Shown here: positions 1-7,647 of the stretch, one piece after another
How positions within the stretch are numbered: the first letter of the stretch is position 1
Layout of the letters: each line of letters opens with the position of its first letter
Assembly (NCBI RefSeq): GCF_000826545.1
Contig: NZ_CDME01000016.1
Location: 496,001 to 560,000, forward strand
Length of the DNA: 64,000 bases
Direction: 5' to 3'
Source of the DNA: Kibdelosporangium sp. MJ126-NF4
GTDB lineage: Bacteria > Actinomycetota > Actinomycetes > Mycobacteriales > Pseudonocardiaceae
Translations under genes and position numbers: made by a program
The notes under the pieces: generated by a model
What the model was told of the DNA's origin: nothing
The model's database searches: none
What the model saw: only the letters and a program-made list of their open reading frames with translations

Positions 1-1
1 G

Positions 2-820
2 ATCACGCCCGCGGCCGTCTCCCAGCAGCTGGCGAAGCTCGAACGCGAGGTCGGGTGTCCCCTCGTCGACCGGCATCCGCGTGGCGTGCGGCTCACCACC
101 GTCGGCGCGGCGCTGGCGACACACGGCGAGACGATCGTCGGGCAGTTGCGGGCGGCCGAGGAACAGGTCCAGGTCCTGCTCGACCGGCAGCCCACCCAGC
201 TCGCGGTCGGCACGTTCGCCAGCGCCGGGCAGACGCTCGTCCCCACGGCGCTGGCGCGGTTCCGGCACCAATACCCCGACGTGGCACTGTCCCTGCGCGA
301 TCTCGAACCGCCCGACGGGTACGGGCTGGTGACCTCGCGGGAGCTGGACCTGCTGATCACACACCACTACCCGGGTGCCGTGCTGCCCGACGCGCACGGG
401 CTGCGTCGATCGCTCCTGCTGACCGACCCGCTCTGCCTGGTACTGCCCTCCGGTCACCCCACCGCCGCACGCGACCGGATCGCACTGAAACACCTGGCAG
501 ACCACGAATGGATCTCCGGCGGGCAGGCCGTCCCGAACCGGATGTGCCTGGAACACCTCGCACAGCAGACGAACGTGCGCGTGCACGTCGCCTACGAGAC
601 CGCGGACTACCAGGTCACCCTCGCACTCGTGGCCGCGGGACTCGGTGTCTCACTGGTGCCCTCGAGCCTCCTCAATGGACTCGAAGACCGCCGGATCGCC
701 GTCCGCGCGCTCACCGGCCGTCCGCCGAGCCGCGCGATCTACTTGGTGCACAACAAGCAACCCAACCCGCTGGCCCACGCGATGACCGGTTTCCTCGCCC
801 GCTCGGCCACCGTCAGGTAA
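2..820 (+). CDS. LysR-family transcriptional regulator (5' end cut off)
   Basis: Transcription factor, missing its first residues because the gene runs off the left edge. The reading frame is open from base 2 and begins inside the winged helix-turn-helix: ITPAAVSQQLAKLEREVG, followed by the typical RGVRLTTVG turn. About 250 further residues form the periplasmic-binding-like effector domain, with the usual closing segment around VAAGLGVSLVPSS. A GTG at 86 could be miscalled as a start, but the HTH upstream of it is clearly coding. The target and inducer cannot be told, because any divergent partner would lie outside the window. The downstream gene is on the same strand after a 213-bp gap. Confidence 0.9.
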   Translation: MTPAAVSQQLAKLEREVGCPLVDRHPRGVRLTTVGAALATHGETIVGQLRAAEEQVQVLLDRQPTQLAVGTFASAGQTLVPTALARFRHQYPDVALSLRDLEPPDGYGLVTSRELDLLITHHYPGAVLPDAHGLRRSLLLTDPLCLVLPSGHPTAARDRIALKHLADHEWISGGQAVPNRMCLEHLAQQTNVRVHVAYETADYQVTLALVAAGLGVSLVPSSLLNGLEDRRIAVRALTGRPPSRAIYLVHNKQPNPLAHAMTGFLARSATVR

Positions 821-942
821 CCGTCGGAAATCGTTAAGCCGCAAGCAAAACTAAGTACGCTCTCGGCCATTTGCCGCAACCCCTTCGGACAGATGGCGAA
901 ACTTCCTCACGTTTCCCGCTGGTCGGGTAAACGTGTCCGATT

Positions 943-955
943 CTGTCAATGACAG
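943..955. promoter_or_regulatory. 13-bp palindrome CTGTCA-A-TGACAG
   Basis: Perfect inverted repeat with 6-bp arms around one central base, 79 bp upstream of the metalloprotease start and in an otherwise unremarkable 213-bp intergenic gap. Size and symmetry fit a dimeric repressor or activator site. Which protein binds it is unknown; the upstream LysR gene is one candidate. Confidence 0.4.
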
Positions 956-1033
956 TGATCTTCGCGGGGCCCTACAGTCCGGGACTGGATCGATCCACCT
1001 CCACCCATCCCCTGCTAGGGAAGGCGGATTTCA

Positions 1034-2317
1034 ATGCTGAGATCCAAAATTCGCGCTGCCGTGATGACCTTGCTCACCGGCGCCGCGTTGGCGATACCGA
1101 CCGTCACGGCCGACGCGGATCCGACTCTGCTGGTCGACAACCACCGGGATCAGCGGGACCGGGGCGCCCAGGCTGACATGCGGGTGGACCTCGGTTCGTA
1201 CGCCAGTCCCCGTCCGGTCGCCTGCGACGGCAACGGCACCAGCGGCAAGCGAGTGCAACTGGTCTACGTCTACGGCGAGGGCCAAACCAGTCGCCTGCCA
1301 CAGGTCCGTGGCGCGTTCCAGAGCCAGGCCGCGGAGACCGACGACGCGTTCGTCGAGGCCTCACGCCGGTTCGGCGGACAGGTCCGGCACGTGCGCTGGG
1401 TGCACGACAGCTCCTGCCGGGCCACGGTCGAAGAGGTGAAGATCCCGTTGGCCTCGCTGAACGACTGGTACAAGGTCAACAACGAGCTCCGGGCCCGTGG
1501 CCACAACCGCGCCGACCGCAAGTACGTCGTCTGGGGCGAGGCGAACTCGAACGGTGACACCGGCTGCGGCGCGATCGGCGGAAACGACGACCGCCCCGGT
1601 CCGGAGAACAACAACAACACCGGGCCGCACTACGCCCAACTCGGCCCGAACTGCTGGGTGGGCTGGGACTTCGTGGGCCACGAGTTCCTGCACACGGTCG
1701 GCGCCGTGCACGGCAGCGCACCGCACGCCGCCGGTGGCGGCCACTGCTACGACGACGAGGACATCATGTGCTACGGCCCGGAGATTCAGAAGATCTGCAA
1801 GGGCCAGCACGCGTTCATGATCGACTGCAACGGTGACGACTACTTCAACACCAACCCGCAGCCGGGCAACTACCTGTCCAACCACTGGAACATCGCCAAC
1901 AGCGAGTTCCTGATCAGGGGTGGCGCCAGCTACGGCGTCGGCGAAGTCGTGACCGCACTGGCCAACAAGTGCCTCGACGTCCAGAACGGACGGACGAACA
2001 ACGGCACGGTCATCCAGATCCGCGGCTGCGACACGTTGAACAGCCAGCGCTGGGCCAGGATCGGCAACACGCTGACCGCACTGGGCAAGTGCCTGGACGT
2101 CGCGGGCAGCGGCACCGCCAACGGGACCGCGATCCAACTGTGGGACTGCAACGGCACCGGCGCGCAACTCTGGGAAACCACGAGCAACGGCAACCTGCGC
2201 AACCCGCAGTCCGGCCGTTGCGTCGATGTCCGCTCCTCCGACCCGAACGACGGCACCCCGGTGCACCTCTGGGACTGCCACACCGGTGACAACCAGCGCT
2301 GGCGCCTGCCTGCCTGA
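1034..2317 (+). CDS. Secreted metzincin-type zinc metalloprotease with C-terminal ricin-B lectin domain
   Basis: A 427-residue exported protein. Residues 1-28 form a signal peptide ending in ADA. The catalytic part carries the metzincin zinc motif HEFLHTVGAVH (H216, E217, H220, H226) and a downstream Met-turn candidate in DEDIMCYG (M245). From about residue 305 a ricin-B/CBM13 beta-trefoil follows, with three repeats each containing a QxW-type signature (SQRW, AQLW, NQRW) and paired CLDV/CVDV cysteines. The lectin part probably tethers the protease to a glycan or cell wall. The start is the ATG after AGGGAAGG. Family-level activity is firm; the substrate is unknown. A strong hairpin follows the stop. 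Confidence 0.85.
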   Translation: MLRSKIRAAVMTLLTGAALAIPTVTADADPTLLVDNHRDQRDRGAQADMRVDLGSYASPRPVACDGNGTSGKRVQLVYVYGEGQTSRLPQVRGAFQSQAAETDDAFVEASRRFGGQVRHVRWVHDSSCRATVEEVKIPLASLNDWYKVNNELRARGHNRADRKYVVWGEANSNGDTGCGAIGGNDDRPGPENNNNTGPHYAQLGPNCWVGWDFVGHEFLHTVGAVHGSAPHAAGGGHCYDDEDIMCYGPEIQKICKGQHAFMIDCNGDDYFNTNPQPGNYLSNHWNIANSEFLIRGGASYGVGEVVTALANKCLDVQNGRTNNGTVIQIRGCDTLNSQRWARIGNTLTALGKCLDVAGSGTANGTAIQLWDCNGTGAQLWETTSNGNLRNPQSGRCVDVRSSDPNDGTPVHLWDCHTGDNQRWRLPA

Positions 2318-2325
2318 CAGGTCCA

Positions 2326-2369
2326 GATCCAGTACGGGTGGGTCCCGCCAGGCCCACCCGCACTGGATC
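2326..2369. terminator. Bidirectional hairpin between convergent genes
   Basis: Arms 2326-2342 and 2353-2369 form a 17-bp stem with a single mismatch and a 10-nt loop. It sits between the convergent metalloprotease and glycosyltransferase stops. There is no U-tract, as is common in actinomycetes. Confidence 0.7.
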
Positions 2370-2375
2370 CTGCTG

Positions 2376-3758
2376 TCAGCTTTCCAGTGCGGTCACGCCG
2401 TTCGTGGTGACCTCGTTGTTGCGCCGGGTCTTCGCCCAGCCGTTGTGCCCGCGGACCAGTCGGATGAAGGCACGCCACGAGGTGATGTAGAAGGTGTAGA
2501 TGTAGGCCGCGTAGCAGCAGCCGTACCCGATGCCGCGCAGGAAGGTGCCTGTGCGCTCACACTTCCACCAGTAGATCGGCCCCCAAATCAGGAACGGCAG
2601 GATGCCGAACGACCCGTAGATCGCGAAGAGGATCCACGCGCCGTCGGAGAACCACTCCCAGACCATCACCGGGTCCCTGACCGTCTTCCCTGCCAGCAGG
2701 ATCATCGGGATCGGGTAGACGATCGTGCCGATCAGCTGCATCCACGGCTGCGCGAGGTAGTACAGCAGCTCGGCGGCGCCGAGGGTGGTGACCTTGTTGG
2801 ACGCCCAGATGATCCTGACGTACCGGGCGCACTGCATGGTCCCCTGCCCCCACCGGGTGCGTTGGACGAGGAACCGGCGCAGGCTGTACAGGCCTTCCTG
2901 GTCCACGTGGGTGTCCATACTGAACTCGGTCCGCCACCCCTCGATCAGCAGGTGCACGCCGATCTCGAAGTCCTCGAGCAGGCAGCCGCGCCACGGGGCC
3001 CGCGTCGGGCCCGCGATCGAGTCGAGCGCGGACATCCTGGTGAACTGGCCGTTGCCGCCCATCGAGATCGTGCCGGTGTAGCGGCGGGAGGTCTGGATCG
3101 CCGCGATCGCCGTGCGGAACTCCAGGTCCTGCATGCGAACCAGAGTCCGGCCGAACCACTTGTGTGAGCGGTCCTTTCCTGCGCGGCCGACCTCGCGGTT
3201 GCTCATCCGCACGTCGATCTGCACGGCGCCGACGTCCGGGTTGCCGAACAGGTGGTCCGCCGAGCACACCGTCAGGCAGTTCGCCGCGGGACGGCCGTCG
3301 GCGTCGATCACGACCACCACCGTCCGCCCGGGATCGGCGTCCGGCCCGGCCCAGTCGCCGATCTCGCGGTACGCGGCGTTCAGCGCGTCGCCCTTGCCCG
3401 TCCGCGCCTCCGGCAGCACCCTGCGCACCAGGTGCAGGTTGGAACTGTCCTCTTCGGAGTCCAGCAGCCGGGTGACGATGTCGGCGGTGCGGTCGGTCGA
3501 CGCGTCGTCGACCACCCACACGTGGCACGCCGGGAAGGTGCTCCGCAGGTACCGGACGGTGCCTTCGACGACCGCTTCCTCGTCGCGGCACGGCACGATG
3601 AAGTGCCAGTCGAACCGGCTCGGGTCGCCTTCCGGTGCCGGTTTGCGCCGCAGGTAGGGCACCACGATCAGGTACACGTACGTGATGAAGGTGACGCTCA
3701 TGATCAGCGCGATGGCCTGGGTCAGGCCGAGCAGTGCCGCGAAGGTGCTGTCGTGCAT
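2376..3758 (-). CDS. Membrane family-2 glycosyltransferase (processive type)
   Basis: A 460-residue GT2 enzyme, probably polymerising or transferring a sugar for an extracellular polysaccharide at the inner face of the membrane. One N-terminal membrane segment (about residues 8-33) precedes the GT-A domain, with VDDAS (D84, D85), DAD (152-154), an LED acceptor-base motif (~262) and QRTRW (299-303). The last motif is the QxxRW signature of cellulose, chitin and hyaluronan-type synthases. Three or more membrane segments fill the C-terminal third. Its ATG overlaps the exosortase TGA by one base (TGATG), so the two are translationally coupled, pairing polymer synthesis with protein anchoring. The exact sugar is not predictable. 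Confidence 0.85.
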   Translation of the reverse strand: MHDSTFAALLGLTQAIALIMSVTFITYVYLIVVPYLRRKPAPEGDPSRFDWHFIVPCRDEEAVVEGTVRYLRSTFPACHVWVVDDASTDRTADIVTRLLDSEEDSSNLHLVRRVLPEARTGKGDALNAAYREIGDWAGPDADPGRTVVVVIDADGRPAANCLTVCSADHLFGNPDVGAVQIDVRMSNREVGRAGKDRSHKWFGRTLVRMQDLEFRTAIAAIQTSRRYTGTISMGGNGQFTRMSALDSIAGPTRAPWRGCLLEDFEIGVHLLIEGWRTEFSMDTHVDQEGLYSLRRFLVQRTRWGQGTMQCARYVRIIWASNKVTTLGAAELLYYLAQPWMQLIGTIVYPIPMILLAGKTVRDPVMVWEWFSDGAWILFAIYGSFGILPFLIWGPIYWWKCERTGTFLRGIGYGCCYAAYIYTFYITSWRAFIRLVRGHNGWAKTRRNNEVTTNGVTALES

Positions 3759-4324
3759 CAGCGGGTGCCTGCTCTCCGTGCCGGTGCGGGGGTTTTCTGC
3801 TTCGTGGCCAGCCAGACGAACAGGACCAGCGCGGCCGCCCCGCCGATGATGCTGATCACCGATCCCATCAGGGTGTGCCCCCAGTAGTAGCCGCGGTCGG
3901 TGCCGAGCCAGTCGACAAGACCCGCCAGCGCGAGGATGCGCAACTGGTTGACGACGAAGAGGATCAGCGCGGCCAGGCCGAGCGAGCGCAGCACCCTACC
4001 GGTGATCGGCGGCCTCAGCAGGACGAGCACTGCGGCGACCACGAACAGCGGCAGGATCAGGAACGCCGACGTGCACTCCGGTGTCATGGTCAGACCGAGC
4101 GCGTGGTCGGAGCCGAGACCAAAGTAGACGGCCGGTCGGGCGGGATCGACGGACACGCCGAACGTGCTGACCATGCGCAGCACGACGGCCGACATCTCGA
4201 TCTCGAGCACCCGGTACGCCCGTTCGAACAGGAAGACGGCGACCGTGGCCATCAGCAGCAGCACCGCGGTCAGCCGTGCCCGCACGCGGACAGCGAACGT
4301 GGGAGCCGATCCGGTAACGCTCAC
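3758..4324 (-). CDS. xrtP: Exosortase-family transpeptidase (probably exosortase P)
   Basis: A 188-residue multi-pass membrane protein with the exosortase/archaeosortase catalytic layout: Cys in TPECTSAFLILP, Arg in NQLRILALAGL and His in YYWGHTLMGS, each at a membrane boundary. Such enzymes cleave a C-terminal sorting signal (short motif, membrane span, basic tail) and reattach the protein to an envelope acceptor. The likely substrate is the divergent protein at 4688. The GTG at 4324 was chosen because AAGGGACGG lies just upstream; the frame is also open to a GTG at 4372. The assignment to the actinobacterial P type rests on recalled family context. Coupling to a GT2 gene fits the known association of exosortases with exopolysaccharide loci. 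Confidence 0.75.
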   Translation of the reverse strand: MSVTGSAPTFAVRVRARLTAVLLLMATVAVFLFERAYRVLEIEMSAVVLRMVSTFGVSVDPARPAVYFGLGSDHALGLTMTPECTSAFLILPLFVVAAVLVLLRPPITGRVLRSLGLAALILFVVNQLRILALAGLVDWLGTDRGYYWGHTLMGSVISIIGGAAALVLFVWLATKQKTPAPARRAGTR

Positions 4325-4687
4325 AGGCCGTCCCTTCACAAACAAAGACCCGGCACGAGAAGCAGGGCGCACCGGCTGGCATACGGTAGCTGTTCACGCA
4401 GTGGGACAATCCGCGACACGCGGGACGCCGACCTCGCATCGACATATTCCACAGTGGCCACTTTGTCCGCGCCGAGCTGGGGGCAACCGCTTCGGCGAAA
4501 CACGTTCGAGCGATTCGGCAGAAGTATGACCGTTCGAGTGAAGAAGACGGATGCAACTGTCCTGATTGGACTTTGTGGTCAATAGTCCGAACGCGGACCG
4601 GGTCGGTGCGAACCGACTGAGACTGTCCACTGGCGCAGCCTTATCGCCCGGCCGTGGTTGCGCCTCGTTGACAGAAGAGGACACTGC
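4325..4687. other. Divergent intergenic region, exosortase / anchored protein
   Basis: A 363-bp gap between divergent genes that should contain both promoters. No convincing -35/-10 pair was found. A TTGACA at 4668-4673 is only 14 nt before the downstream start codon and cannot serve that gene. No RNA gene or repeat was seen. Confidence 0.5.
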
Positions 4688-5476
4688 ATGAAGAAGTCGA
4701 AAGTCGTACGGGGCGGAAGTCTCGTCGCGGTGGCCGTGGCGGCCGCCGTACTGGCGAACGCCGCTCCTGCCGCCGCCGCGACTCCAGCGGGTTCAGCGGA
4801 CGCACTGACCGTCGACATCCGTCTCTCCAACGGCGTCATCCCGGTGGGCCAGGTCGGCCCACTCGCCCAGTCCAACACCACCGGCCCGACGTCGAACCAG
4901 ATCGTCAACGTCGACATCCCACTGCTGGTCGCGGGAGGATCGGGGACAACGCACTCGACGCAGGACGCGGCGACCGGCGCCGTGCACTCCGACGCCCAGA
5001 TGGGCGACGTCAAACTGCGAATCCTCGACACACTGACAGGCAACCCGCCGCCGTTGCCGTCGCAGTACACGATCAAGGCTGTCGAGTCGCACTGTGACTC
5101 GACCACCGCCGGTTTCACGGGCGACTCGAAGCTGTCCGACGTGAAGCTGGGTCCGCTGCCGATCCCGGTCGCGTTCCCGCCGAACACCCGGATCGGCATC
5201 CCGACCCTGGGTGAGGCCATCTTCAACGAGCAGATCATGTTGCCGGACGGCAGGTTCAGCGTCACCGCGCTGCACGTGACGTTCGGCGGCCCGGTCGCGC
5301 CGATCACCAGCGGCGACGTCTGGCTGGCTCGTTCCATCTGCGGCCCGGCGAGCCCGCCGGTGCCGATGGCGTCCGGCGCCGGTCTGTGGATCGGCCTCGG
5401 CCTGCTCGGCATGATCGCGATCCCGGTGGGAAGCAAGATCGTCCGGTCCCGTCGCCGTGCCGCGACCATCGCCTGA
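4688..5476 (+). CDS. Secreted protein with C-terminal exosortase-type anchor (choice-of-anchor P-like)
   Basis: A 262-residue exported protein. Residues 1-31 form a signal peptide (basic MKKSKVVR start, hydrophobic core, Ala-rich cleavage region). The central ~200 residues are a predicted extracellular beta-rich domain with two cysteines. The C-terminus is a tripartite sorting signal: a short Pro/Ser/Gly segment (PVPMASGAG), a hydrophobic span (LWIGLGLLGMIAIPVG) and a basic tail (KIVRSRRR). There is no LPxTG motif. This matches what an exosortase recognises, and one is encoded divergently next door. The start follows AGAGGA. The role of the extracellular domain is unknown. Confidence 0.7.
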   Translation: MKKSKVVRGGSLVAVAVAAAVLANAAPAAAATPAGSADALTVDIRLSNGVIPVGQVGPLAQSNTTGPTSNQIVNVDIPLLVAGGSGTTHSTQDAATGAVHSDAQMGDVKLRILDTLTGNPPPLPSQYTIKAVESHCDSTTAGFTGDSKLSDVKLGPLPIPVAFPPNTRIGIPTLGEAIFNEQIMLPDGRFSVTALHVTFGGPVAPITSGDVWLARSICGPASPPVPMASGAGLWIGLGLLGMIAIPVGSKIVRSRRRAATIA

Positions 5477-5495
5477 CCGGGGCGGTGAGTAAGGG

Positions 5496-5690
5496 ATGTA
5501 CAAGTCCCCTGGGACTGGCGGCGGCGTAGCCGGTGGCAGTGTCGGGACGCTGGCCTCCACTGGCGCGTCTGTCGGCTGGTGGCTCCTGGTCGCGGGAATA
5601 CTCCTCGTGCTTGGCACGACCGCCGTGGTCGCGTCATGCTTGCGGAACAGGCGAATCGCCCGCGCTCGCGACGAGGCCCTACCCGGTTAG
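5496..5690 (+). CDS. 64-residue LAxTG-type sorting-signal mini-protein
   Basis: A tiny ORF, 19 bp after the anchored protein. After a Gly-rich lead, almost all of it is a sortase-type signal: LASTGA at about residues 19-24, a hydrophobic span (WWLLVAGILLVLGTTAVVA) and an RNRRIARAR basic tail. LAxTG is the motif reported for class E sortases of high-GC Gram-positives. No N-terminal signal peptide is visible, so the span itself may act as the export signal. The ATG follows AAGGG too closely for a normal ribosome site, so expression probably depends on coupling to the upstream gene. It could be a remnant of a larger surface protein, but the frame and signal are intact. Confidence 0.55.
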   Translation: MYKSPGTGGGVAGGSVGTLASTGASVGWWLLVAGILLVLGTTAVVASCLRNRRIARARDEALPG

Positions 5691-5697
5691 TCGATCG

Positions 5698-5738
5698 ACG
5701 GCCGCACCCGGGCGACGTGTTCGCCCGGGTGCGGCCGT
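5698..5738. terminator. Perfect 18-bp hairpin
   Basis: Arms 5698-5715 and 5721-5738 are exact reverse complements with a 5-nt loop. It lies right after the mini-protein stop and 20 bp before the epimerase start, so it probably ends the anchored-protein transcript. It could also act as an attenuator for the epimerase. Confidence 0.75.
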
Positions 5739-5758
5739 GTCGCAGCGGAGGAATGCCC

Positions 5759-6922
5759 ATGGAGATCATGCTGCTCGCCGGCACCCGGCCGGAAGCGATC
5801 AAGATAGCCCCGCTCGCGCTCGCGCTGGCCGGTCACCCGCACCTGCGCCCGGTGATCGTGCACAGCGGCCAGCACCGCGACATGGTCGAGCAGGCCCTCG
5901 CGCCGTTCGGGCTGACGGTCGACGCGCACGTGAATCTTCCGTTCCGCACCAAGGGCACCCAGGCCGAACTCGTGTCGGGCCTGCTGCCGGAACTCGACGA
6001 CCTGCTCGACCGCGGCGCACCGGCCGCACTGGTCGTGCAGGGCGACACCAGCACGGTGCTGGCGGGCGCGCTGGCCGCGTTCTGGCGCAAGATCCCGTTG
6101 GTACACCTGGAAGCCGGGCTGCGCACGTGGGACATCGCGGCGCCGTTCCCCGAAGAGGGCACCAGGCAGATCGTGTCCCGGGTGTCCGCGCTACATCTGG
6201 CGCCCACCATCGGCGCGGCTGACGCGCTGCGCGCGGAAGGCGTGCCGGGAGAACGAATCGTGATCACCGGCAACACAGTGGTCGACGCGGTGCTCGCCAT
6301 CGCGGAACACGACGAACCAGCGCGCGACCAGGCGCTGGCGCTGCTGGAGATGGAGATCGCCGAGGCGGGCCGACGGCTGGTGTTGGTGACCTCGCACCGG
6401 CGCGAGTCCTGGGGTGAACCGCTCGACCGCGTCCTGGCCGCGGTCCGCCGGATCACCCAGGCACATCCGGACGTCCAGGTGCTGTTCCCCGCGCACCCCA
6501 ACCCGGCCGTGCGCGCGCAGGTCGAGGCCGGGCTCGGCGGCGTCGCGAGGGTGACGGTCACCGAACCGCTCGACTACCCGGACCTGGTGCGGACGCTGCG
6601 GATCGCCGACCTCGTCCTGACCGACTCCGGGGGAATCCAGGAAGAAGCCCCCTCCTTCGGCACTCCCGTACTGGTGCTGCGTGAGGTGACCGAACGCATG
6701 GAAGCCGTCGACGCGGGCTGCGCCTGGCTCGTCGGCACGGACATCGACAAGATCACCACGATGGCCACCCGCCTGCTGTCCGGCGCCCGGCACCAGCCGT
6801 ACGACGGAAACCCCTATGGCGACGGAAAAGCATCCTTGCGTGCCGTCGCGGCCATGGAACGGCTGCTGCGGTTGTCCACCGCGGCAGCCGTCGACTCGGA
6901 GTACGCGTCCCTGCCGAGCTGA
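5759..6922 (+). CDS. wecB: UDP-N-acetylglucosamine 2-epimerase (non-hydrolysing)
   Basis: A 387-residue cytosolic enzyme interconverting UDP-GlcNAc and UDP-ManNAc, a precursor of ManNAc-containing envelope polymers. The N-terminal LLAGTRPEAIKIAPL and the C-terminal DSGGIQEEAPSFGTPVLVLR signatures are both present, as is HLEAGLRTWD. Length is normal for WecB/MnaA. Two in-frame ATGs exist (5753 and 5759); 5759 is preferred because GGAG at 5747-5750 is then 8 bases away. Its position beside the GT2-exosortase genes suggests it feeds the same surface polymer. Confidence 0.9.
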   Translation: MEIMLLAGTRPEAIKIAPLALALAGHPHLRPVIVHSGQHRDMVEQALAPFGLTVDAHVNLPFRTKGTQAELVSGLLPELDDLLDRGAPAALVVQGDTSTVLAGALAAFWRKIPLVHLEAGLRTWDIAAPFPEEGTRQIVSRVSALHLAPTIGAADALRAEGVPGERIVITGNTVVDAVLAIAEHDEPARDQALALLEMEIAEAGRRLVLVTSHRRESWGEPLDRVLAAVRRITQAHPDVQVLFPAHPNPAVRAQVEAGLGGVARVTVTEPLDYPDLVRTLRIADLVLTDSGGIQEEAPSFGTPVLVLREVTERMEAVDAGCAWLVGTDIDKITTMATRLLSGARHQPYDGNPYGDGKASLRAVAAMERLLRLSTAAAVDSEYASLPS

Positions 6923-6958
6923 GGACCAGGGCACACTCCCCCACACAGAAGTCCGGCA

Positions 6959-6999
6959 TGGACACCCCGACACCGCACTCCTATAGTTACTCGTGAGTA
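6959..6999 (+). promoter_or_regulatory. Promoter with overlapping palindromic operator
   Basis: A -35-like TGGACA (6959-6964), a 17-bp spacer and a -10-like TATAGT (6982-6987) form a near-consensus housekeeping promoter. The inverted repeat TACTC-GT-GAGTA (6988-6999) begins immediately after the -10, where transcription should start, and is well placed for repression by a TetR-like dimer. The controlled gene begins at 7017. Confidence 0.6.
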
Positions 7000-7016
7000 G
7001 TAATTGAGCCGAGTGG

Positions 7017-7532
7017 GTGAAGGCAATGGTCTGGTTCCAGGCGACGCCGGTCGCCGACGAGAGCGTGTTCACTACCTCGTCGCACGTCTACAGCTACACG
7101 ATGCACCTCAGGGCCAGCGCCGACGAGGTGTGGGCCGGGTTGGTCGCCGACCGCGCGCTGGCCTGGTGCAGGCCGATCTCCGTGCACTACACCTCGCCGC
7201 GACCGTTCGAGGTGGGTACCACGCGTGAGGTCAAGGCGCTGGGCATCACGCTGCGTGAGCGGTTCTTCATCTGGGACGAGGAAAAACGCAGGCACGCGTT
7301 CACCGTCGAGCAGGCGACCATACCGGGCTTCGGCACTCTCGCCGAGGACTACCAGGTCGACCCGATCGACGGCGGCGCGCGGTTCCTGTGGCGTTTCGCG
7401 CTCAACGGCGCGCCTGGCCTGTCCGCGGGAATGAAGCTCCTCGGGCCACTGCAGCGCAAAATGGTGTACAGCAGGCTGATTCGCGACACCGAGAAGCACT
7501 TCGGCATCCTGCGGGCCACCGACGCCGCCTAG
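7017..7532 (+). CDS. SRPBCC-fold protein
   Basis: A 171-residue protein of the START/Bet v1-like SRPBCC superfamily, which binds hydrophobic ligands in a deep cavity. It shows the usual pattern: an opening strand (YSYTMHLRASADEVWAGL), a central antiparallel sheet with TLAEDYQVDPIDGGARFLWRF, and a long C-terminal helix (LGPLQRKMVYSRLIRDTEKHF). No catalytic residues identify a specific cyclase. GTG at 7017 is used; an ATG at 7026 is an alternative. The palindrome over its promoter suggests ligand-controlled expression. Confidence 0.75.
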   Translation: MKAMVWFQATPVADESVFTTSSHVYSYTMHLRASADEVWAGLVADRALAWCRPISVHYTSPRPFEVGTTREVKALGITLRERFFIWDEEKRRHAFTVEQATIPGFGTLAEDYQVDPIDGGARFLWRFALNGAPGLSAGMKLLGPLQRKMVYSRLIRDTEKHFGILRATDAA

Positions 7533-7647
7533 CGCGGTGAACACCCTGAGATGTGGGCTTACCCAGACACCACTGTTACGTTCCGGCAACAATTGCCTGT
7601 CTAAGGTGGACAGCGACCCCAGGAAACGCTTGTAAGGAGTCCCCCTG

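Noticed and set aside
4668..4673. TTGACA as a -35 box for the anchored protein
   Set aside because: Only 14 nt before the ATG; no room for a -10 and leader.
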